This document shows positions 27,302-36,178 of a stretch of DNA of 64,000 bases, in pieces. Origin of the DNA: Mucilaginibacter sp. (GTDB taxonomy: Bacteria; Bacteroidota; Bacteroidia; Sphingobacteriales; Sphingobacteriaceae); contig JAUCSE010000093.1 in NCBI GenBank assembly GCA_030445275.1, forward strand, positions 57,289 to 121,288. The letters run 5' to 3'. The notes below the pieces were generated by a model. The model saw only the letters and a program-made list of their open reading frames with translations. It was not told where the DNA came from and ran no database searches. Within the stretch, counting starts at the first letter, position 1; the number at the start of each line of letters is the position of its first letter. Made by a program: the position numbers and the translations under genes.

Positions 27302-28378
27302 TTACGCTTTCGTCTTTTCCAATTTGGCGATGACGGCCAGTAACGCATCGGTATGGGTATAGATCTCATCTAAGGACTGGATCTCATACTTCACTTCCTT
27401 TTTCGCCTCGTCCAGCACGACCAGGTAATTTTTGGCCCCGCCTAAATACAAACGACAGATCGTTTTACGGTTATTATCATCCAGTAGGATCGCGAAATAA
27501 GACTGCGCGTCACGGTAAGTGATCCGCCTAGCTTCCACATGCTGACGTAGCAGGGATTTTACAATATAGAATCCCTCCAGTTCCTCTTCCGTCGTCACGA
27601 TATTCGAGACCGGCTCTGCATTAACAGCTTCCTCTAGCTTGCCCGCTTCCGCTACTTCAAGCTGTTTCTCCTGGTTAAGGGCTGATTTCAGCCGCTCGTT
27701 AATGGCATCGCTGATCAATAAATTAAAAGAGCGCTTAATGATCGGCCCAAACTGTTCTTTCACTTTTGCTGTGAGTACACCGGCATAAATCTGCTTGGTA
27801 AAAAAGGAAACAAAATTATCAGACGGAGAGAGCATTTCCTTATTTAATAAGGTCTTCAGCTCGTTGAGGTATTTTAATTCACTGGCCGTATTGGTAATAC
27901 TTTCCACATCAAAGTAAGACTTATGGAATTTCTTCAGTTCCGCGATCTCCGTCTCTTTGATCTCGGTAATATTAAACTCGAAGAAAGGCGTACTGTCCAT
28001 CTTGTTCTTCTCGTCCAGATCTGTATAAAACCGGTAAGCCAGCCCATTGGTCAACAGACTGAACTTCGCCCGGGTCGTATGAAAATAACGGAACAGCTGG
28101 GAATTGTGAGGGTCAAGTTTCTCCAGATGGTGCTTACACTCGATCAGTATTGTAGGCTCCCCGTCTTTCATGATCGCGTAGTCTACTTTCTCTCCCTTTT
28201 TGATGCCGATGTCCGCAATAAACTCCGGGTTGACTTCAAAGGGATTAAACACCTCATACCCCAATACCTGTATAAAAGGCATAATCAGTGCGTTTTTCGT
28301 GGCCTCTTCCGTTTTGAGCTGCGGTAGCAGTTTTTCTACACGTCCCGCCAGTTGTAAAATTTGATCTTTAAAATCCAT
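27302..28378 (-). CDS. HsdR N-terminal-like PD-(D/E)XK nuclease
   Basis: A 358-residue protein. The first 150 residues match the nuclease domain found at the N-terminus of type I restriction HsdR subunits. EEATKNALIMPFIQVLGYEV opens the fold, and VDYAIMKDGEP (Asp near residue 66) and ILIECKHH (Glu-x-Lys near residue 78) supply the catalytic D-ExK. The rest is helical with a small C-terminal beta domain. There is no helicase domain, HsdM or HsdS here, so it is a stand-alone nuclease-like protein. Such proteins are frequent in defence and mobile loci. The start at 28378 overlaps the end of a possible leader frame. Confidence 0.8.
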   Translation of the reverse strand: MDFKDQILQLAGRVEKLLPQLKTEEATKNALIMPFIQVLGYEVFNPFEVNPEFIADIGIKKGEKVDYAIMKDGEPTILIECKHHLEKLDPHNSQLFRYFHTTRAKFSLLTNGLAYRFYTDLDEKNKMDSTPFFEFNITEIKETEIAELKKFHKSYFDVESITNTASELKYLNELKTLLNKEMLSPSDNFVSFFTKQIYAGVLTAKVKEQFGPIIKRSFNLLISDAINERLKSALNQEKQLEVAEAGKLEEAVNAEPVSNIVTTEEELEGFYIVKSLLRQHVEARRITYRDAQSYFAILLDDNNRKTICRLYLGGAKNYLVVLDEAKKEVKYEIQSLDEIYTHTDALLAVIAKLEKTKA

Positions 28379-28658
28379 ATTGATATTGATGATAGTATAG
28401 GTGTGAGTTAAACTCAGCTAATAAGATCCGGAGAAAAGTCAAAGCCCTGTAGGCTACCCCTGGAGTGTTGATGATATCGGTTCCGGCATCATGGATCATG
28501 CTGCTTATTGTCCCTCGCCAACAAAGACCGGCAAAACTTTCACCGGACTTGGGATTGATGCGAGCTTTCTTAACACATTTCGAATAGCTGAGGCCACTTT
28601 CTAAAATTTGGAACCGGAGGGCACCGGTTCCAAATAGTCTGCAATCAGAGCATTTCAT
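28368..28658 (-). CDS. Possible leader ORF upstream of the nuclease (doubtful)
   Basis: A 96-codon frame starting MKCSDCRLFGTGALRF, with three more cysteines, located directly after promoter site C and overlapping the nuclease start by 11 bases. It contains a perfect 12-bp inverted repeat, which argues that the RNA structure rather than the peptide may matter. No family is recognised. It could be a small gene, a leader peptide or non-coding. Confidence 0.3.
   Translation of the reverse strand: MKCSDCRLFGTGALRFQILESGLSYSKCVKKARINPKSGESFAGLCWRGTISSMIHDAGTDIINTPGVAYRALTFLRILLAEFNSHLYYHQYQYGF
28606..28635 (-). promoter_or_regulatory. Perfect 12-bp leader hairpin
   Basis: ATTTGGAACCGG (28606-28617) pairs with CCGGTTCCAAAT (28624-28635) across a 6-base loop. 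It sits on the transcript between promoter site C and the nuclease start. No T-run follows on the minus strand, so it is not a standard terminator; attenuation, RNA stability or protein binding are options. Confidence 0.45.
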
Positions 28659-28744
28659 CGTATAAAAGGTTTAGGTTAATTTCTTGTCAATTATTAATCC
28701 TCTGTCAATTGAGGCCATAAGCAACCTTAATTGCTTTATCTTCT

Positions 28745-28790
28745 CAAAATTATAAAGTCCGGACGCGCAATTCTTACGGGAAACCGTAAA
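28745..28790 (-). promoter_or_regulatory. Dyad-controlled promoter, site C
   Basis: On the minus strand TTTACGGTTTCCCGTAAG (28790-28773) contains a perfect 6-bp dyad around TTTC/GAAA. Exactly 20 bp further is TAATTTTG (28752-28745), a good -7 box. Again no -33 TTG. It points to the leader frame and the HsdR-like nuclease gene. Confidence 0.7.
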
Positions 28791-28850
28791 CAGATGAACT
28801 ATTATAAAGGCAATAAGCCGTACAAGGAGGGGCATTTCCCTTGTTATTTC

Positions 28851-29345
28851 CTATTCAAATTCAATGATCATTTGCCTGTAATCTATGGATACCTTACCGA
28901 ACTTTTGTAAAGCAGACTGCCCAAAGAGCAGCGGGGCCCCCAGGTTGTGAACGACAGTAGCCTGGATATTATCCAGCACCTTGTTGCCTATCTTAACCTC
29001 CCTTAAATTGATCAGGGTTCCTTCCGAAATATTACCGCTGGCATCGAAAAACCTTGCAGATCCCTTAATGTCCTCCCGGCTTAACTTACCTTGCTTGTAC
29101 AGAAAGACCGCTTCGGTCTCCGAAATAGATATCATACTGGCACCCGTATCAAAAACGAAGTGCATGGGGATCCCATTTATTTCAACCGGAATCTGATATA
29201 CGCCATCAATCTGTTCAATTTTAACAGTATTGTTTTCTGCCGAAGTTGATCCGTTGATTAGCTCATTGCTCTTCCTGTGGCCGGAACGAGAACATGCCGT
29301 AAGATTGATCATTAAATAGCAGGCCAGCCATATTTTTCTACTCAT
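28851..29345 (-). CDS. Retropepsin-like aspartic protease lipoprotein
   Basis: A 164-residue protein with a lipoprotein signal (MINLTAC, Cys at about residue 18). The domain is a clan AA retropepsin: VFDTGASMISIS holds the catalytic Asp motif DTGAS, and LFGQSALQKFGKVSIDY is the typical second half. Single-domain enzymes of this kind work as homodimers. It probably sits on the periplasmic side of the envelope. Its start overlaps the stop of the MotB/OmpA-like gene by 4 bases, so it belongs to the motor operon. Possible substrates are partner proteins of the complex (inference). Confidence 0.82.
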   Translation of the reverse strand: MSRKIWLACYLMINLTACSRSGHRKSNELINGSTSAENNTVKIEQIDGVYQIPVEINGIPMHFVFDTGASMISISETEAVFLYKQGKLSREDIKGSARFFDASGNISEGTLINLREVKIGNKVLDNIQATVVHNLGAPLLFGQSALQKFGKVSIDYRQMIIEFE

Positions 29346-29950
29346 TTGATTTCTCCTATTTTGGGTACGATCTGGATCAGGATACGCTGGTTCTGCTTAT
29401 CCCTGTCCGCAGGGAAACGACCTATTCCTCCTGTACCCGAACCGGAGACCTGAACCTCGCACACCGACTGATCAAGTCTGATATTGTTTTGGATCCACAG
29501 GACCCTGATCGCCTGCGCCCTTTTATAGCTCAGCGGATAATTCTCAATGTATTGATCCCGCGAGGACATGCCCTCGATAATGACGACATATTTGATATCC
29601 TGATTGGCGTACTTAACTTTCAGAGTATCTATCAGTGTCTTGATAGCCGTCCCGACCTTAACCAAATAATCCGTATATTGGGGCTTGATAACATCTTTCT
29701 GTGTCTCAAATTCAATGTTCCTTACCAGCGAGAAGCGTTTATAAAGTGAATCGTAGGCGAAATACTGTTTGGGCAACTCCTTTACCGCAGCCTGAATCTG
29801 TTTAATCTTTTGCAGCTGGTTGTCGGTCGCCTTTCGCTGGTATTCCAACTTTACGTAGGTCAATACATATAAGACCAGCATGATAAAGAAAAGGCTGGTC
29901 ATCAGATCTGTAAAACTGGGCCAGAAGAAACCCGAACTATTCCCTTTCAT
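29342..29950 (-). CDS. MotB/OmpA-like stator subunit (ZorB-like)
   Basis: A 202-residue protein. A short cytoplasmic start leads into one membrane helix, FWPSFTDLMTSLFFIMLVLY, with an Asp at about residue 15 in the position used for ion translocation in MotB. A linker helix follows. The C-terminal OmpA-type peptidoglycan-binding domain has NYPLSYKRAQAI near residues 142-153 and ends with NQRILIQI. MotB-like proteins anchor a stator to the cell wall while their partner conducts ions. It is 3 bases after the stator A-subunit gene. Most similar in plan to ZorB of Zorya. Confidence 0.85.
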   Translation of the reverse strand: MKGNSSGFFWPSFTDLMTSLFFIMLVLYVLTYVKLEYQRKATDNQLQKIKQIQAAVKELPKQYFAYDSLYKRFSLVRNIEFETQKDVIKPQYTDYLVKVGTAIKTLIDTLKVKYANQDIKYVVIIEGMSSRDQYIENYPLSYKRAQAIRVLWIQNNIRLDQSVCEVQVSGSGTGGIGRFPADRDKQNQRILIQIVPKIGEIK

Positions 29951-29953
29951 ACC

Positions 29954-31513
29954 TCAATGCTTTTCCTTAATGAACAGACTCCTCAGCCGCTGGGTTAAAC
30001 TGCCTTGCTGGATCTTTTCCAGCAACTGAACCGAATTTTTGAGATTGGTATTCAGCTCCCCGACCAGCAACCCAATCCGATCGCCCTGCGTCGCGGAGCT
30101 GCTTTTAAACTGCGCAACATCCTTATTCAAATCCGCCAGAAAGGAAAGATTGCTGAGGTTTGTCCTGCTTTCCGACAGGGCGGTCTTTAACGCGTCTATC
30201 TCATCTACCGTAAATTGCCTTACCATATCTGTAGAGGTCTGAATATGTTCCCGCAGATCACCGAAAGTACCCGAAATCGCATGCCCTACATCGGCAACCG
30301 CGCCATTGACCAGGTTCTTGTGACTTTCCAGTTGCTGGAAATGGCGGCTCAGAAAGTCCAGCAAGGCCTGACTCTGGTCTAATCTCCCCTGTAGATTCAA
30401 CGCGATATCCTCAAAATTACCTGTTCGAGCTAACAAGGCATCGGCCCTGGATGCCAGTTGCTGCGAGGAATCCACGAATGCATTCATGTTTTTCAGATAG
30501 CTGTTGAATTGCTCAAACTCCTTGATGCTATGTTGAAGTTCCCGAAGAACGGTAATATTAAAATTGGCGATCTGGGAAATATCGATCTTTTCTAACTTGG
30601 TCAATACACGATCCTGGGCCGAGATGGCTTCATAATTGGTCTGAAAGATGCCGGACAGCCGATCAAGGTTACCGGTGAAGTCCTGATTGAACAGCTGCAG
30701 GTTTCTTTGCAGCGATACCAGCGTGAAACCCAGGCTTTGGTTGAGAACCGGCAATAATTCTGTTTGCACAAACGTATAGAAATTATTTTTATTCGCCTCA
30801 ACCTTAGTCCTGGAGCCCTTGAATACATAACCGGAATTGACGATCGTGAGCAACAACCCGGTAAAACTGGAGATCATCGCCACTTTTACGCCACCGATCA
30901 GCAGTGCTATACCCATATTCAGCTGGGCATCCTTTGCGCCGTTATCCAGCACAAGGCCCAAATCAGGAATATTGAACAAACCTATAACAATACCCATCAT
31001 GGTTCCCATCAGTCCAAGGTATAGCGGGATAGATATACTTAGGTTGATTTCTTCTTCCAGGGCGCCTATATTTCGCTCGACAATATCCTTGACCAAATGA
31101 AAGTCCGCTGCCGCACCGTGGTTACGGATAAGGTAGGTATTTATCGACTGTTTGACCGTTTTGAAGACTCCAGTCGCAATAGACCTGCTTTCGATAATAC
31201 TAAGCGTAACCTGATCGCGCCGGATTTCCGGTGCTCGCACTATATCGGTATCCGGTAAAAGTTCAAGCTGCTCTGCGTTGTAATCTGGCTCGATCAGGCT
31301 TCCGCTCTGACTGGTCAGCTGATCCAATATGGTGGCCGGATCAAGGGCCTCCAGCTTTTCCGGATCGATCTTAAACCTGCTCATTCTAAGCTCCGGTCCC
31401 GGAGGCAATGCTTGCTGATAAAGATTGATCTTTTGATAGGTACGGTAAAAACTCCGGAACTGAAAGAAAACAATGATACAGACCAATAGGCCCTCGACAT
31501 ACTCAATTTTCAT
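29954..31513 (-). CDS. MotA/TolQ/ExbB-like stator subunit with long tail (ZorA-like)
   Basis: A 519-residue protein with three membrane segments: near residues 5-20, LYLGLMGTMMGIVIGLF near 163-180, and a long one near 200-228 (GIALLIGGVKVAMISSFTGL). The last two match the ExbB/TolQ/MotA channel signature. After residue 235 comes a roughly 280-residue, mainly helical cytoplasmic tail, much longer than in TolQ/ExbB (about 230 residues in total). A long tail is the hallmark of ZorA, where it transmits motor activity into the cytoplasm. It overlaps the upstream gene by 11 bases. Role: ion channel and torque generator together with the MotB-like subunit (inference from family). Confidence 0.85.
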   Translation of the reverse strand: MKIEYVEGLLVCIIVFFQFRSFYRTYQKINLYQQALPPGPELRMSRFKIDPEKLEALDPATILDQLTSQSGSLIEPDYNAEQLELLPDTDIVRAPEIRRDQVTLSIIESRSIATGVFKTVKQSINTYLIRNHGAAADFHLVKDIVERNIGALEEEINLSISIPLYLGLMGTMMGIVIGLFNIPDLGLVLDNGAKDAQLNMGIALLIGGVKVAMISSFTGLLLTIVNSGYVFKGSRTKVEANKNNFYTFVQTELLPVLNQSLGFTLVSLQRNLQLFNQDFTGNLDRLSGIFQTNYEAISAQDRVLTKLEKIDISQIANFNITVLRELQHSIKEFEQFNSYLKNMNAFVDSSQQLASRADALLARTGNFEDIALNLQGRLDQSQALLDFLSRHFQQLESHKNLVNGAVADVGHAISGTFGDLREHIQTSTDMVRQFTVDEIDALKTALSESRTNLSNLSFLADLNKDVAQFKSSSATQGDRIGLLVGELNTNLKNSVQLLEKIQQGSLTQRLRSLFIKEKH

Positions 31514-32738
31514 ATCTAATTTCCATTTTTGACAGAATGACCCATCGGTTCTCTTTCAGTTCCAGCTCTCCCGGCTTGACCAGTTCTATTCTCTGGCTTT
31601 GGGAGTTATAAGCATTCAACGGAATGCAGCAGGGCTCGATGCGTAGTTCGACATATTGCAGGGCAAGCTTAACGGCGGTCACATGTTCATCGATCTGAAA
31701 GATCGCCCTGTTGTCACCTTTCTTGGTCACTTTGTATATGGAGATGCCCTCCCGGTAAACGGGCGAGGCAAAACTATTGTCAAAACTACTATCTTCACTG
31801 GGGGTTGGCAGGTAAACGATTTCACTCGGTGCCTCCTTTGGCATAATCACCGGAGTAATATCCGAAAGCCAATTCCGGGCCTCGGACATTACCGGCGGAG
31901 TACTGTCCCTAATCGAGAGCTCCCGCAACTGCCGGCGGTGTTCCTCCACAAGATTACTTAGCTCCCGCAATTCCTTTTCCAGCCTTTCGGTCGGGTTACG
32001 CCCTGCATTTTCAAAGGCATGCCTGCTCAGTTTTTCCTGTACGTAGTTTCGGAATTTCTCGGGTATTTCAGCAGATCCCCTTTTGCGCCTTACAGCAAGC
32101 ACCGCAATCCCGATAAACAGGGTAAAAAGGATCGAAAAAACGTCAAGCTCAAATTTCACCCCCTCAAACCAGCCCTTTTCCGCCTCGTTATCCCGAGGGG
32201 ATGTGCCGGCCAATACCGGTCTGCTGCCTGCATATCGGGGTGTATCCGCAGCCGCCGCTGTGTTTACCGTTCGCGGCCGCTGGCTGCTATCTCCCTGCTG
32301 CGGAGGTACAAGGCCGGATATCTTTTGCCGGATATCCTGGATGAGACCGTTAAAACCCGGGTCTGTACTGTGCTTGACATAAAAGGCATGTATTTTTTGA
32401 TACCTCTGATCATTGAAGATACCATTGGTCAAAAAAGAGCTGATAAATTCATTACTCCTGAGCGGCTTGAATTCTCTATTTAATTGCTGAATTTCATCAA
32501 GTAATTGTGCATTGACGCTCATACCTCTTTTTTTCAAATAATCCTGCATCCCGGTGACATCCTGGGTGCCGTCGCAGGGGTACGACGTCAAAAAAGAACG
32601 TTGCTGTGTATCCGGTAAGGTATAGGCCGTGATCTTACATCCAAGGTAGTTCAGGTCCTCCAGGTACTGTGCCTTAGCATCCTGGGCAAAAGCCTTAACA
32701 CAGGTTAAGGTCAATAGGGCAAATAAAAGCTTCTTCAT
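31503..32738 (-). CDS. Single-pass membrane linker protein of the motor operon
   Basis: A 411-residue protein with a signal peptide (LLFALLTLTCVKAFAQ). An extracytoplasmic domain of about 180 residues containing LGCKITAYTLPDTQQRSFLT is followed by a membrane helix near residues 200-217 (FSILFTLFIGIAVLAV). The cytoplasmic part has a charged helix (ERLEKELRELSNLVEEHRRQ) and a C-terminal beta-rich domain that could be ligand-binding. I do not recognise the family. Its place between the Hsp70-like ATPase and the stator pair suggests that it links the cytoplasmic ATPase to the envelope. Confidence 0.7.
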   Translation of the reverse strand: MKKLLFALLTLTCVKAFAQDAKAQYLEDLNYLGCKITAYTLPDTQQRSFLTSYPCDGTQDVTGMQDYLKKRGMSVNAQLLDEIQQLNREFKPLRSNEFISSFLTNGIFNDQRYQKIHAFYVKHSTDPGFNGLIQDIRQKISGLVPPQQGDSSQRPRTVNTAAAADTPRYAGSRPVLAGTSPRDNEAEKGWFEGVKFELDVFSILFTLFIGIAVLAVRRKRGSAEIPEKFRNYVQEKLSRHAFENAGRNPTERLEKELRELSNLVEEHRRQLRELSIRDSTPPVMSEARNWLSDITPVIMPKEAPSEIVYLPTPSEDSSFDNSFASPVYREGISIYKVTKKGDNRAIFQIDEHVTAVKLALQYVELRIEPCCIPLNAYNSQSQRIELVKPGELELKENRWVILSKMEIRYEN

Positions 32739-32741
32739 ATA

Positions 32742-35700
32742 TTATTGTATAATGGCCGATAATTCACTCAGGAGACTGTTGATGGTTCCGATCAGCGGGT
32801 AAAAGAAAAGGCTCTCTTCGATTTCCCCTGTAGCAATACCATTCATTTTCCTATTGTACTCCAAGCCCTCTTCCAGGAAATCATAAATATGCTTACCAAA
32901 CTCACTGGTAAATGTCTCCATCCCAGCGGGAGATACATTGAAGTTGGTTTTGAAAGAAAACAATGTATCGAGTTTTAGAAAAAATTCGTTGAATACTTTT
33001 ACCTCATGGACAATCCTGTTTTTCGTGGCATCATCCAGCAATTCGTAAGTCAGTACGGGTTCTGCCTGGTCTTCCAGACAGGTATAAATAACCTTTATAC
33101 TTTCCGGGTTAACCGCATCAGCCGCCCGGTTGATCATCAATCCTCCTTTACAGGTCACTTCTTTAGGATGATCCTTTTCCATGATAACCCGGAATCCATC
33201 TTCGTCGAACCGTTCTTCAAATACCTGTTCAAAAATCAGTTCGGAAAGCCTCTCCAGCGCCTTCGTATTGGGCGTGATGATACTCAGTATCTTGGATCCT
33301 GTTCCACTAAAAATGAGATTCTTTGGCAGGCCGATAGCTTTATACCTCATTAACTTGGCGATATGATAAATGATCGCAGAGTAGAAGTAGATGAATACAA
33401 CCTTAATATCTTCATCGTGGGAAAGAAGGTTATTGTAGGAATAAAGTCGGGAATTTGACTTAGCGCGGTTATCCGCTATTGAAAAAAGAAAAGCATTAAT
33501 ATCTTCTGACCTGTTCTTTTCCTTAATCGAATGGAGCACCTTGGCCAGATCAAACTTACTGTTATTCTCCAGCAGCTTTTTATAATGCGCAAAATACTTA
33601 TTGATCAGCTGATTGGAACTTGCTGCACCATATTCGCTGTAAGCATCCCCGAACAGGGTGTTGGCCGCAAATTTAAAACTGGTCAGCAACAAGGGTTTGT
33701 TATTCCTAAATACCACGATGTCCGTTGTTCCGCCACCTATGTCTATCGAAACAACCGGTTTTGAAGCTCCTTTTAACTGGTTATTTTCTTTGAAGTAATA
33801 GTAGGGTGCTAACGATTCAGTCATACTGACGAGCGTGGCTTCATGACTAAAATATTTATAAAAAAGCTCTCGCCATTCATTTTCCAATTGTCCTCTCCGC
33901 CCCTCTGTCATACTGGACGGATAGAACCAGGTGAGCCTGGTCTGGGAAAGCTTTCCCTTGCCAAACAATACCTTGTTTCGCATTAACATGATCAGGTTTT
34001 CTAAGTATGCATGCACGCGCTGGACATTCCCACTTTCCTTTTTCGCCCATTTCAGGTTTGATTGAATCCTGTCCATATCTACCTTTTTTTCATATACAAA
34101 GGGGATATTCAAGTCAGCCAGGGTGAAGGTGTCCATCGCATCGATATTGAGCGAACGGTTCTCCGCTAATACGGTCCTTTGCGGAAAGGCGTATTCCGAG
34201 TCATTACCGATCAACTTCGGTACGAACTCATAATCGATGAGCTGGTAAAGGTCGTCCGCTGAATAGCGGTTGATGGCATCAAGTCTGCCAGGATGAAACA
34301 GCGTAGCGATCTGGCTCTCCGACGCCTTGATATCAAATGGCTTTGGCCCCTCTTCACTGTTTTTAAACTCGATATGCGTATTGGTGGTACCGAAATCAAC
34401 GGCAAACTCGAAGACCTCATTCCCGGGTTCGTAAATGGTCCACTTAGGAATGATAAAGCCGCTCGCCCCATCCCCAGCCAAATTCCTGACACGGATGTAA
34501 TCAAATTCTTCATCGAGTACATAATAAACGGAACTGGCCGTATCGACTCCCTTCGTCCTTCGTTTTCGTAGTGCCGTTTCTTGCACAGCAGCCTGGATTT
34601 TATCCGTAAAGAACTTGAGCTCGAACTGTGCATTTTTTTGCAGACCGAAAACGTCCCGGTCAATCATCTGTATTCTGTAACTAGCGTCAATGGCTGGGTC
34701 CCCAATTTTTATAAATGGAAAGATTGTTAATCCTATCTGGTGCTCCACAATAGCTCCCTTGTTCGTTTCCGGCCGGGCATCCATGGTCGTACCCTCCGAA
34801 GGAGAATAGTAGGTACGTTCAAAGGTGATGTATTCACCCGCCTTTTGAACCGGGATCTTTAAAACCACCTTAACCGAGGCACTCGCCCCCTGTATCATTT
34901 CAATTTTTGGTTTACCTGGATACTGGTCAACCAAATCACCTGCATCAAAATAATCGAAAAAAGCAGGTTTTAACGGCAACAGATAGCTTTTGGAATCGTC
35001 TCCCGCCTCGACCCTGGTATTCCCGTCAAAAAACTTATCCTTGTTGATGGGATAGATGAGCCTGATCAGCTGTGGCTCCAGCAAATCACTATAGGTCAGA
35101 TAAGGGTATTGAATACTGAGACTTGGAAGCCATCGCTGTTCCAGCGGCAAAGGGTCCAGGAACGGTATCACTTTTTTAGTGTCCCATGGGTCCTGAACAT
35201 AGCGAAAACCTGATTTGGTTAAGTTATTCTGCAGAACCAAGGGCGGCTTTTGTCCCCTGAATTTGGCTGAACTGATCCGGAAATCACTCCGGCTGACCGC
35301 ATCCAGAATGCTTTCCGTTTTTCTTTTTCGTAAGGCGACACCCAGAACTTCCACTGTTGCTCCGTTAACACCTGTATCGAGTTCCTGATATTCGTCGGTA
35401 AGTGTAGCCAGGGTCTGTCGCATGATCCGGTTGTATAGGGATGGATTTCTCTGGCCCAGGATCTCCAGATTTTGAACGAGATAGTCATGAAGATACCGCA
35501 TCCTGGAAACGAGTACCGGATTAGCCCTGAATAAGGCGTACAGATAAAACTGAAAGTCTTCATCCCTGGTGTAAAGCGGGGCGAACGTTCCCGAAAAAGA
35601 TACCGCATTGCCGGCCAGATTTATGGCGGCATGACTAAGATCATTGCCGGTAGCAAAGAACATAGTTACGGGGGAAGTACATCCAATAATCCTATGGTTG

Positions 35701-36173
35701 CAGATCACGAGATAGAGACTTGGCATCAGATCAAAGTTGAAAGCATCGCTATCTTCTGACAGGTAGAGATCCAGTGTTTCCGCAAAGCGGCGATGCTCAT
35801 CAAGCCCGTTCCGTAGCTTGGAGAGTTCCAGATCCCTGTCCCATCTCAGCAAACTTACCCGGCCAGCAAGGTTATCGATATTAAACAGGATCTCCGCCAG
35901 GTCAAGTGCGTCCGAAACCTGTTTTTCATTCTCCCGACTGGCAATGATATCCTTATGGGCTGTATAACTCCTTAATTCCGGTGTCCGGCTGATATTTTTA
36001 AACGCCGTTTTGGTCAAATCCATCCTTGCGAATGGCGTCGGGATCGCCGTCGGTAATGATGTACCACTTCCACCCTCCGGGTCACTGATCTGCTCGATCT
36101 CCTTGTCCCCGTATGGATCCGTGTCGAACCAGTCCTGCCCGCCGCGCTTTGAATAACCGAATATCTTTGTCAT
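32742..36173 (-). CDS. Giant Hsp70/actin-like ATPase with unknown N-terminal half
   Basis: An 1143-residue cytoplasmic protein. The actin/Hsp70 ATPase fold starts near residue 590: FAVDFGTTNTHIEF is phosphate-1, PVVSIDIGGGTTDIVVF near residue 810 is phosphate-2, and NLIFSGTGSKIL near residue 955 is the adenosine motif. The 590 residues before it match nothing I know and have no membrane segment. Family relatives use ATP-driven opening and closing, or filament formation. SrfB-like proteins are another large Hsp70-fold group, but I cannot prove kinship. It starts 5 bases after the tubulin-like gene ends, so the two are probably made together. Confidence 0.8.
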   Translation of the reverse strand: MTKIFGYSKRGGQDWFDTDPYGDKEIEQISDPEGGSGTSLPTAIPTPFARMDLTKTAFKNISRTPELRSYTAHKDIIASRENEKQVSDALDLAEILFNIDNLAGRVSLLRWDRDLELSKLRNGLDEHRRFAETLDLYLSEDSDAFNFDLMPSLYLVICNHRIIGCTSPVTMFFATGNDLSHAAINLAGNAVSFSGTFAPLYTRDEDFQFYLYALFRANPVLVSRMRYLHDYLVQNLEILGQRNPSLYNRIMRQTLATLTDEYQELDTGVNGATVEVLGVALRKRKTESILDAVSRSDFRISSAKFRGQKPPLVLQNNLTKSGFRYVQDPWDTKKVIPFLDPLPLEQRWLPSLSIQYPYLTYSDLLEPQLIRLIYPINKDKFFDGNTRVEAGDDSKSYLLPLKPAFFDYFDAGDLVDQYPGKPKIEMIQGASASVKVVLKIPVQKAGEYITFERTYYSPSEGTTMDARPETNKGAIVEHQIGLTIFPFIKIGDPAIDASYRIQMIDRDVFGLQKNAQFELKFFTDKIQAAVQETALRKRRTKGVDTASSVYYVLDEEFDYIRVRNLAGDGASGFIIPKWTIYEPGNEVFEFAVDFGTTNTHIEFKNSEEGPKPFDIKASESQIATLFHPGRLDAINRYSADDLYQLIDYEFVPKLIGNDSEYAFPQRTVLAENRSLNIDAMDTFTLADLNIPFVYEKKVDMDRIQSNLKWAKKESGNVQRVHAYLENLIMLMRNKVLFGKGKLSQTRLTWFYPSSMTEGRRGQLENEWRELFYKYFSHEATLVSMTESLAPYYYFKENNQLKGASKPVVSIDIGGGTTDIVVFRNNKPLLLTSFKFAANTLFGDAYSEYGAASSNQLINKYFAHYKKLLENNSKFDLAKVLHSIKEKNRSEDINAFLFSIADNRAKSNSRLYSYNNLLSHDEDIKVVFIYFYSAIIYHIAKLMRYKAIGLPKNLIFSGTGSKILSIITPNTKALERLSELIFEQVFEERFDEDGFRVIMEKDHPKEVTCKGGLMINRAADAVNPESIKVIYTCLEDQAEPVLTYELLDDATKNRIVHEVKVFNEFFLKLDTLFSFKTNFNVSPAGMETFTSEFGKHIYDFLEEGLEYNRKMNGIATGEIEESLFFYPLIGTINSLLSELSAIIQ

Positions 36174-36178
36174 ATGGA

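Noticed and set aside
27302-31513. Calling the locus a complete Zorya defence system
   Set aside because: ZorA- and ZorB-like proteins are present but no ZorC, ZorD helicase or ZorE nuclease; the partners are different, so only a ZorAB-like core is claimed.
34211-34663. 150-codon frame in another phase of the Hsp70-like gene
   Set aside because: Low complexity, Ser- and Arg-rich, overlaps the nucleotide-binding core of the real gene.
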